From NCBI GenBank assembly GCA_963921195.1, contig OY992541.1:15868012-15932011 (forward strand): a stretch of 64,000 bases of DNA. Reading direction: 5' to 3'. A program made the position numbers and the translations under genes. Position 1 is the first letter of the stretch. Each line of letters begins with the position of its first letter. Below the pieces are notes generated by a model, which had not been told where the DNA came from, made no database searches, and worked only from the letters and a program-made list of their open reading frames with translations. The stretch is from Pegoplata infirma (lineage: Eukaryota > Arthropoda > Insecta > Diptera > Anthomyiidae). Shown here piece by piece: positions 1 to 9,939 of this stretch.

Positions 1-160
1 AGAGTAATTTGTGTTATAACAAAAGAATATGATGATAGGTAGAAGTTGTAAACTTAAAAATATTGGAAGTTTACAGTTATTCTAATGCATAGGATGCTCG
101 TTGAGTCAGGGTCATATTAGTGCGTGGGTAGGTTCAGAAGTTTTGGGTCATTTCTGAACA
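1..160 (-). repeat. Partial LTR of a BEL/Pao-type element (3' LTR start)
   Basis: Read on the minus strand this starts TGTTCAGAAATGACCC at position 160, directly after a purine-rich tract, as a 3' LTR does. The same ~160 bp recurs at 16831-16989 with a handful of differences. In both copies the homology stops at the base where a foldback element begins (here the window edge). Only the first ~160 bases of the LTR are visible. Confidence 0.7.
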
Positions 161-172
161 TTCCGCCCCCCA
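161..172 (-). other. Polypurine tract of LTR retrotransposon
   Basis: The minus strand reads TGGGGGGCGGAA immediately before the LTR start TGTTC. This is the expected plus-strand primer position of an LTR retrotransposon. It lies only 13 bp beyond the stop codon of the 271-aa ORF at 186-1001. Confidence 0.65.
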
Positions 173-185
173 TGAGACGGTGAAG

Positions 186-1001
186 TTACCATGGCTCGTG
201 TGAGGGTCCGGTAAACAAATATCCGAATGCTGATTTTTGGGCAACTATTTTTCCGACCTCAACATCTATTGCTCCATCTCGACGAATTTCTGGAAATATA
301 TCTGCTCCAAGCTCTAGTTCGATCGAAGTGTTCGATTGTGGGTCGATATCGGCTAGAGTATTTTCCGAAAAGTCGACGGCTGGGTTTACTCTTATGGGGC
401 TTGAGTATATTTTTCGTGGCAAATCTTTTGTTATAAGAGCAGTTAACGTTGTTGACCAGCGGCTGTGGGGCTGACGAGGTCGTATGCAAATCGTGGTGAC
501 TCTATGTGGTGCTGTGAGTGTTATAGCAAGTCCCAACTTAAGTACTGTGGAATGAGCGTTTCTCGTTATTGGTGAAGACTGAGAAATTAAGGCTCTCACA
601 CTTAACCATCCCTGTTGGTCTCCCTCCTTCTTTATTTCCACGGTAGCAGTTGGCACAAAAACTAGCGAGTTTGCAAACGGGATTTTGCCTGGGGTCTGGG
701 TCATTTCATCCTTTTTTGATGTTTTTGAAAGACTTGTCGAACTGGAGTTATTTTGTTGTAATTGTGGTGCACCATGCAGCAACGTATGGTGGCGTTTAGT
801 GCAAACACGACATCCATATTCGTTTGGACAATCTCGTAGGCGATGGGATTTTGCAAGACAATTTGAGCAGTAATTATATCTTGCGAAGGCATCATAACGT
901 TCTTCATCGTTGTAGCTCAAAAAACGAGAACAGTTTTTGAGAGGATGGTCCTTATCGCATACGCGACACGAGTAGCTCCAGTAAGACGGTCTTGATGACA
1001 T
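186..1001 (-). CDS. Gag-like zinc-knuckle / protease-like protein of a BEL/Pao-type element
   Basis: This is an uninterrupted 271-codon ORF. Residues ~13-75 hold cysteine/histidine knuckles: CRVCDKDHPLKNC, CSNCLAKSHRLRDC and CRVCTKRHHTLLH. Residues ~115-265 resemble a BEL/Pao retropepsin domain with the C-terminal hallmark LGADIFPEI. The catalytic D-S/T-G is not evident: the segment reads ALISQSSPI, so protease activity is doubtful. The ORF stops just before the polypurine tract and LTR, where a full BEL element would have integrase. The copy therefore looks like a non-autonomous member encoding only this protein, or an internally deleted one. A foldback element begins within ~10 bp of the start codon, so its promoter and leader are displaced. 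Identification is by motif. Confidence 0.6.
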   Translation of the reverse strand: MSSRPSYWSYSCRVCDKDHPLKNCSRFLSYNDEERYDAFARYNYCSNCLAKSHRLRDCPNEYGCRVCTKRHHTLLHGAPQLQQNNSSSTSLSKTSKKDEMTQTPGKIPFANSLVFVPTATVEIKKEGDQQGWLSVRALISQSSPITRNAHSTVLKLGLAITLTAPHRVTTICIRPRQPHSRWSTTLTALITKDLPRKIYSSPIRVNPAVDFSENTLADIDPQSNTSIELELGADIFPEIRRDGAIDVEVGKIVAQKSAFGYLFTGPSHEPW

Positions 1002-1007
1002 GACTAC

Positions 1008-2255
1008 ACCATTTACAGATGTAATTCGAAAAAGATCAATTGTAATTCGAAGATTCTATTTGTAATTCGAAGATTCCATTTGTAATTCGACGATTCCATT
1101 TGTAATTCGAAGATTCCATTTGTAATTCGAATACTCCAATTGTAATTCGAAGGTTCCATTTGTAATTCGAAGATTCCAATTGTAATTCGAAAAAGATCAA
1201 TTGTAATTCGTAAAAGATCAATTGTAATTCGTAAAAGATCAATTGTAATTCGTAAAAGATCAATTGTAATTCCAAAAAGATCAATTGTAATTCGAAAAAG
1301 ATCAATTGTAATTCGTAAAAGATCAATTGTAATTCGTAAAAGATCAATTGTAATTCGAAGATTCCAATTGTAATTCGTAAAAGATCAATTGTAATTCGAA
1401 AAAGATCAATTGTAATTCGAAAAATATCAATTGTAATTCGTAAAAGATCAATTGTAATTCGTAAAAGATCAATTGTAATTCGAAAAAGATCAATTGTAAT
1501 TCGTAAAAGATCAATTGTAATTCGAAAAAGATCAATTGTAATTCGAAAAAGATCAATTGTAATTCGTAAAAGATCAATTGTAATTCGAAAAAGATCAATT
1601 GTAATTCGAAAAAGATCAATTGTAATTCGAAAAAGATCAATTGTAATTCGAAAAAGATCAATTGTAATTCGTAAAAGATCAATTGTAATTCGTAAAAGAT
1701 CAATTGTAATTCGAAAAAGATCAATTGTAATTCGAAAAAGATCAATTGTAATTCGAAAAAGATCAATTGTAATTCGTAAAAGATCAATAGTAATTCGTAA
1801 AAGATCAATTGTAATTCGAAAAAGATCAATTGTAATTCGAAAAAGATCAATTGTAATTCGTAAAAGATCAATTGTAATTCGTAAAAGATCAATTGTAATT
1901 CGAAGATTCCATTTGTAATTCGAAAATTCCATTTGTAATTCGAAGATTCCAATTGTAATTCGGAAACCAACGAGTAAATCAAAAAAAAAAACAATGTTTT
2001 TAAAGGCGTAAGAAACGATTTTATACTCGTTGCTTTTCGAATTAAAATTGGAATCTTCGAATTACAAATGGAATCTTCGAATTACAAATAGAATCTTCGA
2101 ATTACAATTGATCTTTTACGAATTACAATTGATCTTTTACGAATTACAATTGATCTTTTTCGAATTATAATTGATCTTTTTCGAATTACAATTGATCTTT
2201 TACGAATTACAATTGATCTTTTACGAATTACAATTGATCTTTTTCGAATTACAGG
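1008..2255. mobile_element. Foldback (FB-like) element with 20-21 bp tandem arms, copy 1
   Basis: The left arm (about 1015-1965) is about 45 tandem units of the type AATTGTAATTCGAAAAAGATC, with variants ending GTAAAAGATC or GAAGATTCC. After an ~70-bp spacer (1966-2037) the same units run in inverted orientation at 2038-2255. Long terminal inverted repeats built of short tandem repeats are the hallmark of Drosophila Foldback elements. The left terminus reads CTACACCATTTACAGATG. The right arm is truncated: it ends GAATTACAG against BEL integrase sequence and lacks the terminal CTGTAAATGGTGTAG seen at 16813-16827. Long ORFs across it are 7-residue repeats produced by the 21-bp period, not genes. 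Confidence 0.75.
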
Positions 2256-2733
2256 CTCGGCCCGTGAAATTTCAAATGTCGAAGGGTCCTGCATAATCAA
2301 CTCAAGTTACAGCAAAGGGTCTAGAGAGGGTCGTGCGTTCAGGTGGCAATGATGCCATAATTTGATTTTGTGTCTGTTTTTTATATAATATGCACGTTTT
2401 GCAATTATTAATAACAGATTTTACCAGGGATTTTAGTCGAAAAATCCAAAATTCAGTTCTTAAAACCCGAATCATGAGTTGATTTGTCCATGTAGAGTGA
2501 TTTTATGTGTAAATTGTACGATTAATCGGGACAAAGTCGAATCATAGGGCAGCAGAATTGGGTGTCGTTCGTTGTAAGTAAGCGCTGGTGATTGAACGAG
2601 ACGACCATTTGCTCGCATGATTCCTGAGGAATCCATAAATGGGTTTAGGGTCAGAAGACTACTGCTTGTTGAAATTTGAATTTGTTGTGTAAGTCGACGG
2701 TGTTCATCAGGAAAATGATGCTTTTGGGTCTAA
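2256..2733 (-). pseudogene. BEL/Pao integrase fragment, decayed
   Basis: The minus-strand translation gives the H2C2 zinc-binding region (NERHPILLPY, then IVQFTHKITLHG). A shifted frame then gives the start of the catalytic core (VDYAGPFDI, the first Asp of the DDE triad). One frameshift near the HGQINS segment and at least two stops are present. The sequence is cut at 2256 by the foldback element and at 2733 by a hAT insertion. It is the 3' continuation of the pol pseudogene at 5361-7436. Confidence 0.75.
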
Positions 2734-3510
2734 GTGATGAGCAGTGCTGTATGCTATGATTGAAATAACGAAACAAATAAATAACAATATTTTTAAAAAA
2801 ATATTCAAATAAGCGATTATTTAAATATTTTGAAAATGAATAATATTTATTTGCTATTATTTAAATAACGAAAAATTTAAATAATTTTTTCTGATTGATT
2901 ATTCAAACAAAAAAAAATTAATTTTTCTTATTATTCAACAAAAATTTCTGAATAATTTTGGTTATTCACAAAAATATCAAATAAATAACGTATTATTCAA
3001 ACAAAAAAAAAATAAATGTTTTTGAAAATGTTGTGTTTGAAAAAGAAATGTATTTTATTTATTTTGTCATTTGTTATACAATGAAACATAAAATTATTCA
3101 TACAAAACAGTTTTGTTTAAAATTAGCTTCTTTTAAAAAGTTTTATTTTTGAATTTTTAGGAGAATTGTTGTATAGAGAATGCTATTAAAACTATAAAAC
3201 GCCCAATTGAATTTCAGAAAAGCTAAGTTGTAATTTATAAAAAGTCAATTGAAATACAAAAAAGTTATGTTGTAATTCAGGAAATTCCAATTGAAATCCC
3301 TCTTTTCTGTCATCCTTCTCTCCCACTCTATTTTAAGCTTCACTGGTGATATTATTGTAGCTTTAATTTGAGGCCCCCAATTCATTATTAATACTCCTTC
3401 GCCAAGTCTGTGATGGAGCACCAGGGGAGGGAGCAGGGGGACATTGAGGGACACCTTCCCACTCGTGATAAATGTTAGCAAATTCATTTGTTATGATTTT
3501 TGCAATAAAG

Positions 3511-3987
3511 CAAGGATGGATACCAATACCTTTTCAATACCGATACCCTTTAATAACCATTTTAATTGAAAATCAATACCGAAGAAAAACTAATACCTTT
3601 ATTTGGGCGTGAGTTTGCGTGATTTAATTTTTGATTTTACTTATTCAATTATAATTTTTTCATTTCTTGCAAAAAAAAAATTTTTAGCTGTTTTTTTTGT
3701 AAGAAAATTTGTTTGCGTGAGTGGAGCTTGCGTGACTCATGCGTGAGCGTGTTTGAATCTGGCGTGAGTTACGCATGAGCGTGAGAAATTTTAATTTCAA
3801 TCACGTGATTGTAAGTACGGCCCTATGCTCCTTGTAGGAGTAAAAGGAACAAATATATATATATATATATATATATACGTGATTGTAAGTGAAAAAAATT
3901 GCGTGAGTGATTAGTGAGTGATTATTTTTTTTTTGCGTGAGCGTGAGTGAGTGTGAGTCGAAATTCACTCACGCGCCCATCTCTACT
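3511..3987. mobile_element. Short relative of the CAAGGATGG element (see 49527)
   Basis: It starts CAAGGATGGATACCAATACC, the same left boundary as the elements at 49527 and 61753. It contains the same kinds of motif: reiterated ATACC/GGTAT and GCGTGAGTGAG-type repeats. The right end is probably near GCGCCCATCTCT. A 60-bp LINE tail interrupts it. Confidence 0.5.
3817..3876 (+). mobile_element. Extremely 5'-truncated LINE tail (60 bp) with 14-bp TSD
   Basis: The sequence ACGGCCCTATGCTCCTTGTA followed by an AT dinucleotide tail matches the 3' end of the LINE fragment at 15218-15540. It is flanked by perfect copies of ACGTGATTGTAAGT (3803-3816 and 3877-3890). This is a textbook target-primed reverse transcription product in which only the 3' terminus was copied. 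Confidence 0.8.
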
Positions 3988-4019
3988 GTAAACGATATGT
4001 TTTTGTTTTTATCCTTGAT

Positions 4020-4085
4020 CGATTTAAAGATTCCTAGTGATGTCCGCCTGTATCTCCGTCTGTCTGACCCTAGAAAGTACGAAAG
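4020..4085 (-). mobile_element. DINE/INE-1-like fragment
   Basis: It contains GATGTCCGCCTGTATCTCCG and a run of GTCTGTCTG. This is the G-T-C-C-rich internal segment seen in the longer DINE-like copies at 53980 and 59020. Only a short piece remains. Confidence 0.35.
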
Positions 4086-4129
4086 AGAAAAACTAAAGAA
4101 AATTAAGAGCTTAAACGTGTAAGCAATAG

Positions 4130-4215
4130 GTGTTAGGATTCGAAGAAGAAATCAACACTTCATTCCCCATTTCAGGTATTAGGATTCTTTGAAGAAATCA
4201 ACACTTCATTTTCAT
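4130..4215. repeat. Two-copy direct repeat
   Basis: The phrase TTAGGATTC...GAAGAAATCAACACTTCATT occurs twice about 45 bp apart. No coding signal. Confidence 0.5.
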
Positions 4216-4422
4216 AAGAAATGCCTAAAAGTATTTAAAATATTCAGCATACATTTTGACCATTAAGGTTTAGTTAGCCTAAAAACGTAAGCTTAACGTT
4301 AACTCTATGCAATGTTCATTAACCAAAATAGTACAGAAGTTAGAGAAATTTTATTCCCAACAAAACTTCTTTACGTTTTTACTTGACATAGAAGTAAGAA
4401 AAATAATAAAGACAAGGTTAGC

Positions 4423-4565
4423 TACCCGTTACCGTCACCTAACGTAGCGTAGCGGTCAAAATCATATACAAAATCCCGTAACCTTCTGCAAAGAAGAATA
4501 ATTGCTCTCACTTGTTCCCATCTAACAAAAACCTCTCTACGCTACGTTAGGGTACGGTTGCGGGT
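4423..4565. repeat. Small inverted-repeat (MITE-like) unit
   Basis: The left arm has CTACCCGTTACCGTCACC and TAACGTAGCGTAG. The right arm has CTACGCTACGTTAGGGTACGG and GCGGGTGC, which is its approximate inverse complement. It can fold into a hairpin of ~30-bp stems. Confidence 0.55.
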
Positions 4566-5360
4566 GCATTTAAAAATAGAATAATACATTCAAAAATATA
4601 TTTTTTTTTTATAGGAAAAATTTTTAATTGTATACATATGCATTTTTTTTATTTAAATAAATTTTGATTTTAGAGTTGCTATTAAAGAACATTTTCTTAA
4701 AAATGTCACCAAAGCCAAAAACCTTGAAAATCTGAGTAAATATACATCCTCACAGGACTTTTTGTTGTATTTGAAAAATATCTGAAAGTATTTTAAAAAC
4801 TTCAGTATTTTCCATAGGAAAATGTTTAAAATAGCATTTTAAAATAGTAAAAATCTAAAGATTTCAGTTCGGGAAAATTTACAAAGAATATTCTAATTAA
4901 TGTTTTAGTAAAAAAACGCTTTGTTAAGAAGTTTGCTATCAAACAATATTAGTTTGTAAAAATAATGTTATGTTTCACTGTATAATAAATGACAAAATAA
5001 ATAAAATACATTTCTTTTTCAAACACAAAATTTTCAAAAATATTTGTATTTTTTTGTTTGAATAATACGTTATTTATTCAATTTTTTGTGAATAACCAAA
5101 ATTATTCAAAAATTTTTGTTAAATAATAAGAAAATTTCTTTTTTTCCTGTTTGAATAATCAATCAGAAAAAATTATTTAAATTTTTTGGAAACAAATATT
5201 ATTTTATTTGTATGAAATTGAATAAAATAAAATTTTATTTTATTCAAATCAAAATAAATAAAATAACAGATCATTTTATTTTTTGATAACCAACTAAAAT
5301 AATAAAGTATTTTATTTTTTCCAAAAAATTCAAATAAAAGTATTCAATAATACAGCTTTG

Positions 5361-7436
5361 GTGATGAGTCGATTTTTAACAAACTGTATTCTTCAGCGGT
5401 GATTTCAATTGAAGTGATTCGAGTAAGCTATTACTCGATAAGCGCGAGATAACGATGAAAACGGGTCAAAGGGTCAATGTACGTAGTGGTGGTGCATGCT
5501 TTGATGTGTTTTTCTTCGAACTTTGTGTCTTGTAGAGATATTTGGAGTGGCCATTCAGCTTTGGGTAATTTTAGCCATGAAGGTCCATACCACCATAAAC
5601 TGTGGTTTTCAAGTTCACTTGGGGTACATCCTCGGCTAGCGACATCTGCTGGGTTTTCTTTCGATTCGACGTGTTGCCAGTTTTTGTTGCCTACTTTTTG
5701 AAGTATTTCCGAAACTCGATTTCCTATGAAGGTATTCCAGGTACACGGCGGCTTTCTTAACCATGCTAGCACGATTGTGGAGTCTGTCCAATAATAGGTA
5801 TTTACTACCGGGGCCTGAAGGCTTGGAAGGATTCCGGATACTAAATTTGCCAACAGGACAGCACCGCAGAGTTCGAGTCGGGGCAATGATATACTTTTAA
5901 AAGGGGCAACGCGTGTTTTCGACGCTAAAAGAGCTGTATGGGTATAGGTGTCTTCTAGTTGTACTCTGATGTAGACTACCGCAGAGTAAGCTTTTTCAGA
6001 GGCGTCACTGAATCCATGAATCTCAATAAGACATAAGGGGCTAAATTTAATCCAACGTGGTATTTTAAAAGTGTGGACTGAGGGACAATTTTTGACGAAC
6101 TTTTGCCATTTCATGCAAGTCAGGGTCTTTAATATGTCATCCCACTCTATTTTGTCTAACCAGATTTGTTGCATTATTAATTTAGCATTTACGATGATTG
6201 GGGCTAACCATCCGCAAGGGTCAAAGAATTTTGCTATTGTTGACAAAACTTCTCGCTTGGTGTAGTTTTGTTTCAGTTTTATATCTGGGGCTGTAAAACT
6301 GAAAGAGTCTGACGAAATGTTCCATTTAATCCCTAGGGTCTTGGTTCCAGCATTTTCTGACAAGTTTAGCCAATCCAAGGGCAAAAGAGTCTCCTCTGGT
6401 AAATCTTGTATTACTTGAGGGTCATTTGATGTCCATTTCATCAGGTCAAAACCGGCTGATTTTAGAACTGTGCTGAGTTCTTTTCTGGATCTGATGGCAT
6501 CTGTTATGTTGTGTTCACCTGCTAAGACATCATCTACGTACATTTTTTGCTGCAGTATTTTAGATGCTAAGGGGTGAGTCAACTTGATATCTTCCGCTAA
6601 TTGAAGTAGGGTTCTGATGGCCAAGAATGGGGCGCAATTGACTCCAAAAGTCACGGTGAGTAGCTCGTAATCTTCAATTGGGTCATTGTCGGATTTTCTA
6701 AACAAGATTCGTTGATAACTTGTTTGAGTCGGGTCAACTAATATTTGTCGATAGTGATATCGGCGTTGAAAACGTATCTGAAAAATCTCCATTTCATTAT
6801 CAGAAGAACAAGATCTTGCTGAAGGATGGGTCCTGGATGTAAAATGTCATTAAGACTCTTCTTGTTCGAAGTGGGGCTTGAGGCGTTAAAAACCACTCTA
6901 AGTTTTGTGGTCAACCGATCTGGTTTTATTATTGCGTGATGCGGCAGATAATAATTTGGGGCCTTGTATATCTCCAGGGGTGAGACTTTTCTCATGTGTC
7001 CCAACTCTAGGTATTCTAGTATGACCTGGTCATACTGTGTCTTTAAGTCGGGTTTTTGATTTAGCATGCGTTCCATTCGTAAGAACTGGGCCATGGCTAT
7101 GTGACGAGAAGAACCAATTTCTTCTCCATGTTTAAAGGGTAGGGTAACTATATACCTTCCTGAGTCGTTTCTACGTGTGGTAGATCTGAAGTTTGTGTCA
7201 CAAAATGTGTCCTCGTCTGACCTCAAAATCTTTTTTGGGGTTTACTCCACCTCCCAAAAGCGTGTGAGGATTTTTTCCACGGACGTGGCGTTGTATAGTG
7301 ATGCAGTAGTCGCCTTGTGTGTCGTTTGATGAATTGGTCCCCCCACAATCCAGCCAAATACTGTTTTTTGGGCTAACAGGGATCCAATAGCGCGCATCGG
7401 GGTTTCCATACAATAAATGGAGGGTCCTAAATCGAG
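5361..7436 (-). pseudogene. BEL/Pao pol: protease end, reverse transcriptase, RNase H
   Basis: Reading from 7436 downward: the protease C-terminus (AQKTVFGWIVGGP) is in the same frame as gag but between two in-frame stops. RT fingers follow (KLRVVFNASSP), then a frameshift near 6770. RT palm follows (ELLTVTFGVNCAPF, catalytic YVDD in KMYVDDVLAG). Next is a Peptidase_A17-type (Pao) segment (FFDPCGWLAPI). The RNase H shows acidic residues in HGFSDASEKAYSA, RLELCGA, YWTDSTIV and NPADVASRG. A stop ends the frame at 5431. The 5361-5430 stretch continues the line up to the hAT insertion. Domain order is that of BEL/Pao elements. With at least three stops and one frameshift it is dead. Confidence 0.85.
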
Positions 7437-9109
7437 TCAAATCAAAAGGTCTACAGGACGGCTTATGGTGAAGTGAGGGTCTGCAAGTTCAAATTTAGCA
7501 GATTGACTTTGATACTTGAGATCTAACGTCTGGGGCGGTAAATTAGAGGGAAGAGTCTTTAGTACTGGGGCCCATACTTCTAATTTAAAACTAGGGTCCA
7601 CCCGAGAGCAAATGTTAAATAAGCAAGCTTTGGTCGATGTTTCCGATACGGCTTGACTTAGTCCAGTGACATGAACTAAGTTTGGTTTCGTGGGTAATTT
7701 CAATCGGTTTTTAAGTTTTTCCGATATGAATGTTGACTGAGATCCAGGGTCGATGATTGCTCGAGCCTCAAATCTCTGGCCTCTAGCTTCGATGTGTACA
7801 AGAGCGGTGAAGAGCAGTGTTTCGCGATCTATTTTGTTCGGAGAATTTCGTTTGTCTTGTTGTAGGGTCAAGGAAGTCACGTTTGGAATTGTTGAGTTTT
7901 GAGTGGACTGTATCATGGATGCTTGTGCAGCAGCACTCGTACTGGGTCGAGGGGCAGCACTGTTGTGAGCGGCGCTGTTGGACTGGGTCTCGTTTGCCTT
8001 ATGAAACAAAGTATTGTGTCTTTGTTTGCATAGTCTACAGCTGAAGTGGCTCTTACATTCCCTGAAGCTGTGTTCAACACCAAGACAATTGTAGGAAGAG
8101 TTCGTATTTCTCACTGCTTGTATACGGTCGTTAACGTCTTTCTCCAAAAACTTGGGACATGATCGCAAAGTGTGTGATGATTTGCAAAGTTGGCAAGTTA
8201 TAGTGTCATTGTGAACAATTTTTGTGGGTTTCGAAAAATTTTTGTTTTTCGATTTGTTGGGTTGTGATAAATTTGTGTGAAAAGTATTAACGCGTTTTTT
8301 TCTATGGGTCGATTTGTTAGGGTCTTTTTTTGGCTGATTAACCTTTTCCTTTGGTGTTTTGATATTTCCGACAGATTCCAAAGTTTTAAATTTATGGGTT
8401 AGAAAATCATCAAATAATCTCCAAGTTGGGATTTTAGAACAGTCTTCTCTTGAGTCTTCAAATTCCTGAGCGAGGGACTTTGGGATTTTTTTGGAGCAAA
8501 TGTGTATTAAAAACGATTCCCATGTTGTGGTGTCGATACCTAATGTGAGAAGGGTCGTTTTGCAATCATTGATTGTTCGTTGCAACTTTTTTAGCGACGC
8601 TCCTGAGTCCATGGTTACTTGAGGTAAGTCGAGGATAACTCTGTACTGTTCGTTAACCTGCATCCATGTGTTCTCATATCTGTCAATTAAGTTCTTCCAC
8701 GCCACAATAAAGCCATCGTTCGTCAACGGTACGTGTGATATTATTTCCCGGTCCTCCCCCCTGTTTTCTGTGTCAGGTGGAACAATTTTTCCACATCACT
8801 AAGCCGTGTATTATTTTTGTAAATGGCAGTAAATAAATCCCGGAATGTGGGCCACGATTTGTAGTCACCGTAAAAAGTGTCGGTGTCACAGGGTGGCAGC
8901 CCCATAAATGAGTGGTTGTCATTTGCGGAAGTAGACGGGCGATCTTTTACGTGTAGGGTCTGGAGGGATTCTGGGGTCGGTGGGGGTGCCGTAATGGTAT
9001 TTATGTCGGCGTTAATCGAGGCTAAACATTTCTTATAAACTACTAAAGTTTCTTTGTATCGAGCCCGAAGCTTGATTTTATTTCGTAAGACCTCTTGATT
9101 TGAGTCCAC
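7437..9109 (-). pseudogene. BEL/Pao gag with zinc knuckles and retropepsin
   Basis: The start codon at 9109 opens a gag N-terminus of the DUF1759 type (MDSNQEVLRNKIKLRARYKE...). A frameshift at about 8745 moves to a 429-codon frame (8726-7437). That frame carries CQLCKSSHTLRSC and CRLCKQRHNTLFH knuckles and an aspartic protease (ARAIIDPGSQSTFISEKL, where D-P-G replaces the usual D-S/T-G). A stop follows PVDLLI, but the same frame continues to homologous sequence, so this is a point nonsense mutation. It is the 5' part of the gene continued at 5361-7436. Confidence 0.8.
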
Positions 9110-9229
9110 AGCGAGTTGATTTCTACACGAAATATCTCCAGGGCGTGAACGTCATCCTCAGACTTGCTTTCAGCATAAAGCATCTCCAAATCCATCATGT
9201 CGTTGGTGCAATTTGTAAACTTTTGTAGG

Positions 9230-9503
9230 CCCGGGTAAAAATGAAATATATATGATCATATATGATGATATATGGATCATATATGGATTTATATAACCAT
9301 ATATTATCATATATGCCTCCATATATGTTCATATATGATCAGATCCGTAAATTGGCCCGATATGAGCTCATATCGGGCCAATTTACGGATCTGATCATAT
9401 ATAAAAATATATGGAGGCATATATGATAATATATGGTTATATAAATCCATATATGATCCATATATCTTCATATATGATCATATATATTTCATTTTTACCC
9501 GGG
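9230..9503. mobile_element. Palindromic MITE, CCCGGGTAAAAATG ends
   Basis: The whole 274-bp unit is a near-perfect palindrome. The ends are CCCGGGTAAAAATGAAATAT and its complement, and the interior is mostly ATATATG-type repeats. The central 72 bp (9331-9402) is an exact palindrome around GATATGAG/CTCATATC. It is inserted upstream of the BEL gag start. No clear target duplication beyond G residues. Confidence 0.8.
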
Positions 9504-9939
9504 GGGTCATTTTGAGGGATTTTTTATTAAAATAAGGGGTCAGAAGATAATTTGGGTCAAAAAAATGCCTGCTAGCGATAAAAATGAGTGATAAAACAAA
9601 TGAGTCGGTGATTTTTCAAAAAAGTGGTGATTTTTTATTTCCCCAGACGGGCTGCGAAAACGTGTAAGCTGGCAACTCCGTAGTATAACACTGTACAAGT
9701 AGTCAATAGTATAGTAGTCAGAATTTTTTATTAAAATTTTTTTTTATTTTTTGCGATTTTTAATTTCCCCTTAAATGTGTCAATATGGGTCGATCTGGCA
9801 ACTCCGCGTTCAAGTACAGCTCGTTCAGAAGTTGGGTCAAGGGTCTGCAGTACTGATTCCAAAAATTGGGTGAACCGTTTGTTCCCCGGATGTTTTTTAA
9901 ATATAAATTAGTTGGCAACTCTACTGTAGAAAGCACAAA
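9504..9939 (-). other. Presumed BEL leader region, no gene
   Basis: This lies between gag and the hAT element at 9940. It has the GGGTC-rich bias of the BEL element. The phrase TGGCAACTC appears three times (about 9670, 9795, 9913), and GTTCAGAAGTTGGGTCA near 9824 resembles part of the LTR. No coding sequence or clear primer-binding site was recognised. Confidence 0.35.

Larger units (their letters stand above)
2742..5360. mobile_element. Non-autonomous hAT-like element with 8-bp TSD GTGATGAG
   Basis: The ends are CAGTGCTGTATG at left and TACAGCTTTG at right. They are flanked by a perfect 8-bp duplication GTGATGAG (2734-2741 and 5361-5368), typical of the hAT superfamily. Subterminal inverted repeats are long: ~2860-3110 matches ~4960-5190 inverted. 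No transposase is visible. The interior holds secondary insertions (3511-3987 with a LINE tail, 4020-4085, 4423-4565). It splits the BEL pol/integrase pseudogene. Confidence 0.85.

Noticed and set aside
1036..1994. 298- and 216-codon minus-strand frames
   Set aside because: Seven-residue repeats generated by the 21-bp foldback unit; present equally in two frames.
1015..2255. CRISPR array
   Set aside because: Units are contiguous with no unique spacers, and the context is a eukaryotic transposon.
7198..7440. 80-codon frame between gag and RT
   Set aside because: Wrong frame. The gag frame itself continues through two stops with protease homology (FGWIVGGP).
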